Part shown: piece after piece, positions 8,922 to 15,883 of the stretch
Layout: each line of letters begins with the position of its first letter
Position numbering within the stretch: the stretch's first letter is position 1
From: Betaproteobacteria bacterium
Lineage (GTDB): Bacteria; Pseudomonadota; Gammaproteobacteria; Burkholderiales; Rhodocyclaceae
Length of the DNA stretch: 60,980 nt
Reading direction: 5' to 3'
Assembly (NCBI GenBank): GCA_016208425.1
Contig: JACQYA010000183.1
Coordinates: forward strand, 1 to 60,980
Program-made: the position numbers and the translations under genes
The notes under the pieces: model-generated
What the model saw: only the letters and a program-made list of their open reading frames with translations
Databases searched by the model: none
What the model was told of the DNA's origin: nothing

Positions 8922-9253
8922 TGGAATTTGGTCTCTCGGAAACAACCTGCGCCACCATCCGCCAGATTCTCGATCAGCATCCTGAGGTCGAAAAAGCGGT
9001 GATCTACGGTTCGCGCGCCAAAGGAAATTACAAAAACGGCTCGGACATAGATCTGACGCTGCTGGGCGATGCGCTGGATTACAAGGTGCTGTCTGCGGTC
9101 GCCTGGGCGCTGGATGATTCACCGATACCCTATACCGTTGATTTGTCTCTGTTTGAAAAAATTGAAAACCCCGCATTGTGCGAGCATATCGAGCGGGTAG
9201 GGAAGGTGTTTTTCGAGCGCGGAGGTGCTGGCGAAATAGGGGCGTTGCCATGA
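8921..9253 (+). CDS. MNT-type nucleotidyltransferase (HI0073 family), HEPN partner
   Basis: The 110-residue protein has the minimal nucleotidyltransferase motif GSRAKGNYKNGSDIDL (residues ~30-45) with the GS, S-D-x-D metal-binding pattern, then a short C-terminal domain. MNT proteins typically act as antitoxins that AMPylate HEPN partners. Its ATG overlaps the stop of the preceding HEPN gene (TGATG), indicating translational coupling. The last residues (RGGAGEIGALP) look like read-through into non-family sequence. Confidence 0.88.
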   Translation: MEFGLSETTCATIRQILDQHPEVEKAVIYGSRAKGNYKNGSDIDLTLLGDALDYKVLSAVAWALDDSPIPYTVDLSLFEKIENPALCEHIERVGKVFFERGGAGEIGALP

Positions 9254-9526
9254 AATCTCCGGCTGTTTGCATGACAGCGAAGCGCCAGCGGAGCGAAGCA
9301 ACCCTGTTGCGCCAAGCAGTGAAGGCGCGCAAGACATAACAGACCATTACCCGAACCCGAAGGGCGCGAAGCGATGGGCAACCAAGCGAAGCCCTGCGAA
9401 GCGGCTGGCACATTTTGGGGCAGAATAGGGGCATGACTTCAAAAAGTGTGCCCAAGATTGTGCCCATGTTCCAGACTGGAACCCGAACAACCAAGCAACG
9501 GCGCGGCTTTGCGCCCGTTCGCTAGC
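9254..9526. other. Non-coding end of the mnmE island with GCGAAGC repeats
   Basis: No convincing gene is seen between the MNT stop and the right attachment copy. The heptamer GCGAAGC occurs five times (9277, 9293, 9366, 9386, 9396), all in the same orientation. A 30-codon frame at 9434-9525 (begins MTSKSVPKIVPMF) ends next to the attachment core and may be the tail of a lost gene. I could not identify it. Confidence 0.4.
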
Positions 9527-9537
9527 TTCTGTATTGG
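9527..9537 (+). repeat. attR: mnmE-type attachment core, right copy
   Basis: TTCTGTATTGG is an exact match to the core of the SGI1-type attachment sequence and differs by one base from the left copy at 6898-6908. It falls immediately before the TSUP gene, at the point where accessory-type genes give way to ordinary ones. Similarity stops after the 11 bases. Confidence 0.55.
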
Positions 9538-9545
9538 CCGGGGTT

Positions 9546-10310
9546 ATGGATCTTGCCCCGCTTTTCGCGCTTGCCGGCGCCGCTTTATTTGCGGGGTTTA
9601 TCGACGCGGTGGTTGGCGGCGGCGGTTTGATCCAGGTTCCGGCGTTGTTTACCGCTTTGCCCGAGGAGCTGCCGGCAACGATTTTCGGCACCAACAAGCT
9701 GTCGAGCATTTTCGGCACTTCCAGCGCCGCCTGGCGTTACGCCCGCCGCGTGGAAATGCCGTGGCGCGCGACGCTGCCTGCGGCGCTCGCGGCGTTTGGC
9801 TGCTCGTATCTGGGGGCGATGGCGGTGGCTTGGCTGCCGCGCGATCTGTTGCGCCCGCTGATCCTGGTTCTTCTCGTTGGGGCGGCCGTTTACACGTTTT
9901 GGCGCAAAGATTTTGGCGCGCTACACCGGCCGCGTTGTGTCGCGGGCAAGGGCTTTGTGGTCGCCGTCGCTATCGGGGGCGCGATCGGCTTTTACGACGG
10001 TTTTTTTGGGCCGGGCGCCGGCAGTTTTCTGATATTCCTGTTCGTCCGCTTTTTCGGCTTCGATTTTCTGCACGCGTCCGCGTCGGCCAAGATCGTCAAT
10101 GTCGCGACCAATTTCGCCGCGCTTTGTTATTTTGCGCCCAATGGATACTTGCTCCCGGTGCTCGGTATCGCGATGGCGGTGTTCAATATTCTCGGCTCGA
10201 TGGCCGGCACCCACCTGTCGTTGCGTCACGGCAGCGGTTTTGTGCGCAGGGTCTTTCTGCTGGTCGTCGGCGCGCTGATCGTCAAGTTTGCTTGGGATAC
10301 CTTTTCGTGA
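9546..10310 (+). CDS. TSUP family (TauE/SafE-like) membrane permease
   Basis: The 254-residue protein is almost entirely hydrophobic with seven to eight membrane segments. It has the family N-terminal pattern (AGFIDAVVGGGGLIQVPAL) and the second repeat (GGAIGFYDGFFGPGAGSF). TSUP proteins export or take up sulfur-containing organic anions or similar solutes; the substrate here is unknown. ATG 9546 is preferred over TTG 9534, which lies in the attachment repeat. A short spacer of 132 bases separates it from the liv operon. Confidence 0.88.
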   Translation: MDLAPLFALAGAALFAGFIDAVVGGGGLIQVPALFTALPEELPATIFGTNKLSSIFGTSSAAWRYARRVEMPWRATLPAALAAFGCSYLGAMAVAWLPRDLLRPLILVLLVGAAVYTFWRKDFGALHRPRCVAGKGFVVAVAIGGAIGFYDGFFGPGAGSFLIFLFVRFFGFDFLHASASAKIVNVATNFAALCYFAPNGYLLPVLGIAMAVFNILGSMAGTHLSLRHGSGFVRRVFLLVVGALIVKFAWDTFS

Positions 10311-10442
10311 ACCGGCGGTGGAGCGGAGAAGCTTTGGCGACGCCAATATTGCTTCAAGGCCTTCAATGGCCTCAAAATAGCCCTTCGCCCCAAACCGGTT
10401 TTCGGCGAATGCGCTTCATCAACTGAATTATCTGGAGGAGAT

Positions 10443-11594
10443 ATGAAGATCAAAGCAGTTATCGCCGCACTGTTCGCCGCAGCGACAGGCAGCGCGTCCG
10501 TTGCCTATGCGGACATCAATGTGGGAGTAACGCTGTCGGCCACGGGGCCTGCCGCATCGCTAGGCATCCCGGAAAAGAACACCTTCCCGTTGATGCCGAC
10601 GACTATCGGCGGCCAGAAAATCAACTATATCGTCCTCGACGATGCTTCGGACACGACTACCGCAGTCAAAAACACCAAGAAATTGATTGCCGAGAACAAG
10701 GTGGACGTGATTATCGGTTCGACCATCACACCGAACTCGCTGGCCATGGTCGATGTGGCGGCCGAGGCCGAAACGCCGATGATCGCGATGGCGGCGTCGG
10801 CGCGTATCGTCGATCCGATGGACGCCAAGCGGCACTGGGTGTTCAAGACGCCGCAGAACGATGCACAAATGGCCATCGCCATCGTCGAGCACATGACCAG
10901 CAACAACGTGAAAACGGTCGCTTACATCGGTTTTTCCGACGCTTATGGCGAAGGTTGGTGGAACGAATTCCAGAAAATCGCCGAGGCGCGCAAGCTCAAC
11001 ATCGTCGCCAACGAGCGCTTCAACCGCGCCGATACGTCGGTGACCGGGCAAGTGCTCAAAATCCTATCGGCCAAGCCCGATGCGGTGCTCGTCGGCGGCG
11101 CCGGAACTCCCGCCGCGCTGCCGCAGAAGTCGCTCAAGGAAAAGGGCTACAAGGGCATCATGTACCAGACGCACGGGGTCGCCAACGCCGATTTCCTGCG
11201 CGTTTGCGGCAAGGACTGCGAAGGTACGGTGCTGCCCGCCGGGCCGGTGCTGGTCGCCGCGCAACTGCCGGACAGCAACCCGGTCAAGAAAGCCGCGCTG
11301 GAGTACGTGACGAAGTACGAGACGGCAAACGGCAAGGGCAGCGTATCGACCTTTGGCGCACATGCCTGGGATGCCGGGAAGCTGCTGGCCAACGCCGTCC
11401 CCGAGGCGCTCAAGAAGGCGCAACCGGGCAGCAAGGAGTTCCGCAAGGCGCTACGCGATGCCTTGGAGGGAACGAAAAACCTGACCGGTGCGCACGGCGT
11501 GTTCAACATGAGTCCGCAGGATCACCTCGGCTTCGACCAGCGCGCGCGCGTCATGGTGAAGATCGAGGGCGGCAACTGGAAGTACGTGCAGTAG
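10443..11594 (+). CDS. livK: Branched-chain amino acid ABC transporter substrate-binding protein
   Basis: The 383-residue protein has a Sec signal peptide (AAATGSASVAYA before ADINVGV) and then the type I periplasmic-binding fold typical of LivK/LivJ relatives: GVTLSATGPAASLGIPEKNT, VIIGSTITPNSLAMVD, YIGFSDAYGEGW. It captures amino acids or related carboxylates in the periplasm for LivHMGF. A strong GGAGGAG ribosome site precedes the ATG. A perfect 18-bp hairpin follows the stop and may lower expression of the downstream membrane genes. The true ligand cannot be told from sequence alone. Confidence 0.93.
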   Translation: MKIKAVIAALFAAATGSASVAYADINVGVTLSATGPAASLGIPEKNTFPLMPTTIGGQKINYIVLDDASDTTTAVKNTKKLIAENKVDVIIGSTITPNSLAMVDVAAEAETPMIAMAASARIVDPMDAKRHWVFKTPQNDAQMAIAIVEHMTSNNVKTVAYIGFSDAYGEGWWNEFQKIAEARKLNIVANERFNRADTSVTGQVLKILSAKPDAVLVGGAGTPAALPQKSLKEKGYKGIMYQTHGVANADFLRVCGKDCEGTVLPAGPVLVAAQLPDSNPVKKAALEYVTKYETANGKGSVSTFGAHAWDAGKLLANAVPEALKKAQPGSKEFRKALRDALEGTKNLTGAHGVFNMSPQDHLGFDQRARVMVKIEGGNWKYVQ

Positions 11595-11606
11595 CCTCCC
11601 GCCCCT

Positions 11607-11646
11607 GACGCTGGAGCCCCGACCGCCGGGTCGGGGCTCCAGCGTC
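11607..11646 (+). terminator. Strong hairpin between livK and livH (attenuating terminator)
   Basis: GACGCTGGAGCCCCGACC (11607-11624) pairs perfectly with 11629-11646 around a four-base loop. Only a weak T-rich stretch follows, so it may be a partial terminator or an RNA-stabilising hairpin that makes the binding protein more abundant than the membrane subunits. Confidence 0.6.
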
Positions 11647-11667
11647 TTCAACAACTTGTTTTGAAAT

Positions 11668-11698
11668 CCGTCATTCCGGTTCAAGCCCGGAATGACGG
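11668..11698. repeat. Palindromic repeat-like element
   Basis: CCGTCATTCCGG (11668-11679) and CCGGAATGACGG (11687-11698) form a perfect 12-bp inverted repeat with a 7-base loop. The GTCATTCC core is common in small dispersed repeats of proteobacteria. A related half occurs near 58037 (CGTCATTCCGGCC). Confidence 0.55.
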
Positions 11699-11749
11699 GA
11701 TCCAAGACGGTTTTGCGGTCGTATTTATCTCCCGCCCGGAAAATATTCG

Positions 11750-12784
11750 ATGGATTTGCAGATCGCTTTGCTGCTCGGCCAGGACGGCGTAACCAACGGC
11801 GCCGTTTACGCGCTGCTCGCTCTGGCCCTGGTTCTGGTTTTTGCCGTAACCCGCGTCATCTTCATCCCGCAGGGCGAGTTCGTCGCCTTTGGCGCGTTGA
11901 CCCTGGCCAGCCTGCAGGCGGGCAAGTTGCCGGGGACGCTCTGGCTGCTCCTGGGTATGGGGATTGCCGTGGCACTCATAGAAATCGCCATTTCCGTGCG
12001 CGACCGGCATCTGCAGCGCATCCCGTCGATAGCTCTGCTCAACGTCGGCGTACCGTTGGTTCTTGCGGGCGCGCTCTTCGTCGTTTCGCCGGCGACGCTG
12101 CCGTTGCCGGTGCAGGTGGTTCTTTCGCTGATGATGGTCGTGCCGCTCGGCCCGATGATCTACCGCCTCGCCTTTCAGCCGATTGCCGAAGCGTCGGTGC
12201 TGGTGCTGCTGATCGTTTCGGTCGCCGTGCATGTCACGTTGATCGGCCTGGGCCTGTTTTTCTTCGGCGCCGAAGGATCGCGCACACCGGCTTTTACCGA
12301 CATGAGCTTTGAAATCGGCGACGCGCTGTTGCAAGGCCAGACGGTATTGGTCGTCGTCGCCAGCGTGGTGCTGATCGGCGCCCTGTTCTTTTTCTTCGAG
12401 CGCACGATTTACGGCAAGGCGCTACGCGCCACCGCAATGAACCGTACCGGTGCGCGACTGATGGGCATTTCGGCGACCGTCGCCGGCAAGCTCTCGTTCA
12501 CGCTGGCCGCGTTGATCGGCGCCTTCTCGGGTGTTTTGATCTCGCCGATCACCACGGTTTATTACGATTCAGGATTCCTGATCGGCCTGAAAGGCTTTGT
12601 TGGCGCCATTATCGGCGGATTGGCGAGCTACCCGGTCGCCGCCGCCGGCGCCATCCTGGTTGGCCTGCTGGAATCTTACTCGTCGTTTTGGGCCAGCGCC
12701 TTCAAGGAAGTCATCGTGTTTACGCTGATTATCCCGGTGCTGCTCTGGCGTTCCCTGAATACCCGGCATGTGGAAGAGGAATAG
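11750..12784 (+). CDS. livH: Branched-chain amino acid ABC transporter permease LivH
   Basis: The 344-residue membrane protein has about eight hydrophobic segments and LivH-like motifs: [22 protein letters not shown] at the N-terminus and [17 protein letters not shown] in the cytoplasmic loop that contacts the ATPase. It forms half of the transport channel. It is slightly longer than usual LivH because of an extra periplasmic segment. It lies four bases upstream of the livM-livG fusion. Confidence 0.93.
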   Translation: MDLQIALLLGQDGVTNGAVYALLALALVLVFAVTRVIFIPQGEFVAFGALTLASLQAGKLPGTLWLLLGMGIAVALIEIAISVRDRHLQRIPSIALLNVGVPLVLAGALFVVSPATLPLPVQVVLSLMMVVPLGPMIYRLAFQPIAEASVLVLLIVSVAVHVTLIGLGLFFFGAEGSRTPAFTDMSFEIGDALLQGQTVLVVVASVVLIGALFFFFERTIYGKALRATAMNRTGARLMGISATVAGKLSFTLAALIGAFSGVLISPITTVYYDSGFLIGLKGFVGAIIGGLASYPVAAAGAILVGLLESYSSFWASAFKEVIVFTLIIPVLLWRSLNTRHVEEE

Positions 12785-12788
12785 GCGA

Positions 12789-14561
12789 ATGAAGTCTTCC
12801 GCTTTTTCCCTTCTGCCGCTCCTCGCCTTTGTCGCTGCGTTCGCCGGCGGGCCGCTGGTGTTGCCCGAGTTTTACGTGACCCTGCTCAACTATATCGGCC
12901 TCTACGCCATCGTTGCGCTCGGGCTGGTGTTGCTGACCGGTGTCGGCGGCTTGACCTCCTTCGGGCAAGCCGCTTTCGTCGGGCTGGGCGCCTATACCAC
13001 GGCCTACCTGACGACGGTGCACGGCGTGTCACCGTGGTTGACCTTGCCGGCCGGGTTCCTGGTAACGGCCGCCGTGGCGCTGTCGCTGGGCTTCATCACG
13101 CTCCGTCTGTCCGGGCATTTCCTGCCACTGGGCACCATCGCGTGGGGAATCAGCCTCTACTACCTTTTCGGCAACGTCTCGTTTCTCGGCGGCCATACCG
13201 GCATCACCAGCATCCCCGCGCTCGATTTTTTCGGCATCGAACTGAAATCCGGGCGCGAGTTCTACTATCTGATCTGGGCGGCGCTGCTGGTCATCGTGCT
13301 GGCCACGCGCAACCTGCTCGATTCGCGCGAAGGGCGCGCGATACGCGCGCTCAAGGGCGGCACCTTGATGGCCGAGGCGATGGGCGTCGATACGCCGCGC
13401 TCGAAGATCGTCATCTTTACCGTCGCCGCGCTCTACGCCTGTCTCTCAGGCTGGCTTTACGCGCATCTGCAACGTTTCGTGAATCCGACGCCGTTCTCGC
13501 TGACGCAGGGTATCGAGTACCTGTTCATGGTCGTCATCGGCGGTGTCGCGCACGTCTGGGGAGCCATTCTCGGCGCTGGCCTGATTACCATCCTCAAGCA
13601 ATGGTTGCAGGACTGGTTGCCGCAGGTGCTCGGGCAGAGCGGCAATTTCGAGATCGTCGTCTTCGGTTTGCTGATGATCTTCGTGCTGCATCGTGCGCGC
13701 GACGGTTTGTGGCCGATCATCCTGCGCATGTTGCCCGAACATACCGACCGGCCGCGGGTGCCCGAGGCCGAAGCGCTGCCGCGCCGTCCGGTTCCGGCGG
13801 CGAACGCCGTGCTGCTTGACGTGAAAGACGCGACCAAGCGTTTCGGTGGGCTGGTCGCCAACAACAAGATGAACTTCAACGTCCGGGCCGGCGAGGTGAT
13901 GGCGCTGATCGGCCCGAACGGGGCGGGCAAGAGCACGCTGTTCAACGGTATCTCGGGCGTGGACTCGCTGACTTCCGGCGAAGTCACGTTCTGCGGCGAA
14001 CGCATCGAAGCGCTGGCAGCGCGCCACATCGCCCGGCGTGGCATGAGTCGCACCTTTCAGCATGTGCGCCTGTTGCCGACCATGAGCGTGCTGGAAAACG
14101 TCGCCATCGGCGCGCATTTACGCGGCCGCAAGAATTTCATCCACGCCGCGTTGCGCATCGAGCGCGACGAGGAGGCGCGTTTGCTGCACGAAGCGGCTTT
14201 GCAAATCGAGCACTGCGGGCTGCGCGAACACATGTACGACATCGCCAGCAGCCTTCCGCTCGGCAAGCAGCGCATCGTCGAAATTGCCCGTGCGCTGGCC
14301 ACCGATCCTTGTCTGCTGTTGCTCGACGAGCCGGCGGCCGGTTTGCGCTATCGGGAAAAGCGGGCGCTGGCCGACCTCTTGCGACGTTTGCGCGGCGAAG
14401 GCATGGGCATCCTGCTGGTCGAACACGACATGGATTTCGTGATGGGGCTGGCCGATCGCGTGGTGGTCATGGAATTCGGCGAAAAGCTGGCCGAGGGGTT
14501 GCCGGCCGAGGTGCAGAGCAATCCCGCGGTGCTCGACGCCTATCTCGGAGGGGTCGAATGA
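12789..14561 (+). CDS. livMG: Fused LivM permease / LivG ATP-binding protein
   Basis: This 590-residue protein joins two subunits that are usually separate. Residues 1-~310 are a LivM-type permease ([30 protein letters not shown]). Residues ~340-590 are a LivG-type ATPase with Walker [10 protein letters not shown], signature-like [15 protein letters not shown], Walker [12 protein letters not shown] and the H-loop VEHDMDFV. It energises import of the LivK ligand. ATG 12789 follows the livH stop by four bases; its stop overlaps the livF start (ATGA). Similar fusions occur in betaproteobacterial transporters. Confidence 0.92.
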   Translation: MKSSAFSLLPLLAFVAAFAGGPLVLPEFYVTLLNYIGLYAIVALGLVLLTGVGGLTSFGQAAFVGLGAYTTAYLTTVHGVSPWLTLPAGFLVTAAVALSLGFITLRLSGHFLPLGTIAWGISLYYLFGNVSFLGGHTGITSIPALDFFGIELKSGREFYYLIWAALLVIVLATRNLLDSREGRAIRALKGGTLMAEAMGVDTPRSKIVIFTVAALYACLSGWLYAHLQRFVNPTPFSLTQGIEYLFMVVIGGVAHVWGAILGAGLITILKQWLQDWLPQVLGQSGNFEIVVFGLLMIFVLHRARDGLWPIILRMLPEHTDRPRVPEAEALPRRPVPAANAVLLDVKDATKRFGGLVANNKMNFNVRAGEVMALIGPNGAGKSTLFNGISGVDSLTSGEVTFCGERIEALAARHIARRGMSRTFQHVRLLPTMSVLENVAIGAHLRGRKNFIHAALRIERDEEARLLHEAALQIEHCGLREHMYDIASSLPLGKQRIVEIARALATDPCLLLLDEPAAGLRYREKRALADLLRRLRGEGMGILLVEHDMDFVMGLADRVVVMEFGEKLAEGLPAEVQSNPAVLDAYLGGVE

Positions 14562-15078
14562 GCAACGCCACAGAAATCGCCGACAAGCCAGTCGTCCTCG
14601 AAGTTCGCGACCTGACCGTCAGCTACGGCAAGGTCGAAGCGCTGCACAGTATCGACCTGAAGATACACAAGGGCGAGATCGTCACCGTGATCGGCCCGAA
14701 CGGCGCCGGCAAGACCACCTTGCTCTGCGCGCTGATGGGCTTGTTGCCGGTGCGCGGCGAAGTCGTCTACCTCGGCGAGCGGCAGGGCGCCCGATGGGTC
14801 GTGCGCTGATGGCCAAGCCGAAGTTGCTGATGCTGGACGAACCGAGTCTCGGCCTGGCGCCGCTGATAATCAGGGAGATCTTCCGTATCGTCGCCGAGTT
14901 GCGGAAGACAGGGGTTTCGATTCTGCTTGTCGAACAGAACGCCCGCGCCGCGCTGCAGGTGGCCGACTACGGTTATGTGCTCGAAACCGGTGAAGTCTCA
15001 CTCGCCGGGCCGAGCGGCGAACTGACCAATGACCCGCGCGTCATCGAAAGCTATCTCGGGCTGGGCGGGCGGCACTAA
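14558..15078 (+). pseudogene. livF: Broken livF (ABC transporter ATP-binding protein)
   Basis: The N-terminal frame gives [21 protein letters not shown] and Walker [10 protein letters not shown], then [10 protein letters not shown] followed by a stop at about 14809. The C-terminal part continues in another frame from 14794 ([36 protein letters not shown]) to 15078. Intact LivF is about 235 residues; the two parts sum to less than 180. The Q-loop region and the start of the signature motif are gone, and a frameshift sits at the junction. Walker B and H-loop-like parts remain. Unless another LivF serves this transporter, the operon is likely inactive. Assembly error is the alternative. Confidence 0.85.
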
Positions 15079-15095
15079 GGGTTGCCTGCCCAGCC
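15059..15095 (+). terminator. Hairpin at the end of the liv operon
   Basis: GGCTGGGCGGGC (15059-15070) pairs with GCCTGCCCAGCC (15084-15095), with one G-T pair. It overlaps the livF stop codon and is followed by a short T-rich run. It probably ends liv transcription. Confidence 0.5.
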
Positions 15096-15206
15096 GTTTG
15101 GTGATTTTGGTAACACATTGTAAGGATCGTCATCGGGCTTCCCGGCGGCACGTTATTCGGTTCAATGGCAGGTGCCAGAATCCGATAACTCCAGAAGGAG
15201 ACGATC

Positions 15207-15650
15207 ATGAGAAATTCGGTTTTTACAAATCTTACCAATCGCGGCCTCGCGCTGGTGGCGGTAGCCCTTTTCTTTTCCGGCCTAGTCGCCAGCGGCGCCG
15301 CGCGTGCCGACCAGGCTTATCTCGGGGCGATCATCGGGGGTACGACCGGTGCGTTGGTCGGTGATTCTATGGGTGGGCGCGACGGGGCGATCATCGGCGG
15401 CGTGCTCGGCGCGGTTGCCGGCGCGGCGATCACGCGGGCGCACTACCAACCCCCTGTCGCTTATCTTCCGCCCCCGGTTTATTTCCGGCCGCCGGTGGAA
15501 TACCTCCCACCCCCCACCTACTACGCGCCGCCTCGTGTCATTGTTCCGGCTCCGGTTTACTTCCCGCGCGAGCACCATTGGGATCACCGTCGTTGGGAGC
15601 ATCGCCACGAACACGGCGGTTATTGGGATCGTGACGGCTATCGCCGCTAA
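15207..15650 (+). CDS. Secreted glycine-zipper protein, Pro/Tyr/His-rich
   Basis: The 147-residue protein has a signal peptide ending ASGAARA before DQAYLG. A glycine-zipper segment follows (GAIIGGTTGALVGDS and GAIIGGVLGAVAGAA, about residues 40-75), a motif that packs helices in membranes. The C-terminal half is built of PP-x-Y/F repeats (YLPPP, YFRPP, YLPPP) and ends in a His/Arg-rich tail (HHWDHRRWEHRHEH) that could bind metal ions. It is probably an outer-membrane or periplasmic protein. Function is not recognised. A good ribosome site (AGAAGGAGA) precedes the ATG. Confidence 0.75.
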   Translation: MRNSVFTNLTNRGLALVAVALFFSGLVASGAARADQAYLGAIIGGTTGALVGDSMGGRDGAIIGGVLGAVAGAAITRAHYQPPVAYLPPPVYFRPPVEYLPPPTYYAPPRVIVPAPVYFPREHHWDHRRWEHRHEHGGYWDRDGYRR

Positions 15651-15883
15651 CATGGCGCACGGCACGAAACACCGCCTTGGGGAGACTCTTTCCCGAGCCG
15701 GGAGGCGTTGCTCTGGAAGACCCGCCAGTCGGCTATGGGGAAAATGATCGGAACGCTATCAAGGATGCTGTTCTCGCTTCGGTCATCTGCCCCGTTTGAG
15801 GGAGACTGGCAGAGGTAACGCCAGAAGCTTTTGAGGAGCCAAGTGGCAGAGTATTTTAGGCGGAGTTTTGGAGCACGATTTCG

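Noticed and set aside
8895-9494. A 199-codon minus-strand frame across the MNT gene and the island end
   Set aside because: Its conserved-looking part arises from the GCGAAGC-rich stretch; no start signal or family was recognised.
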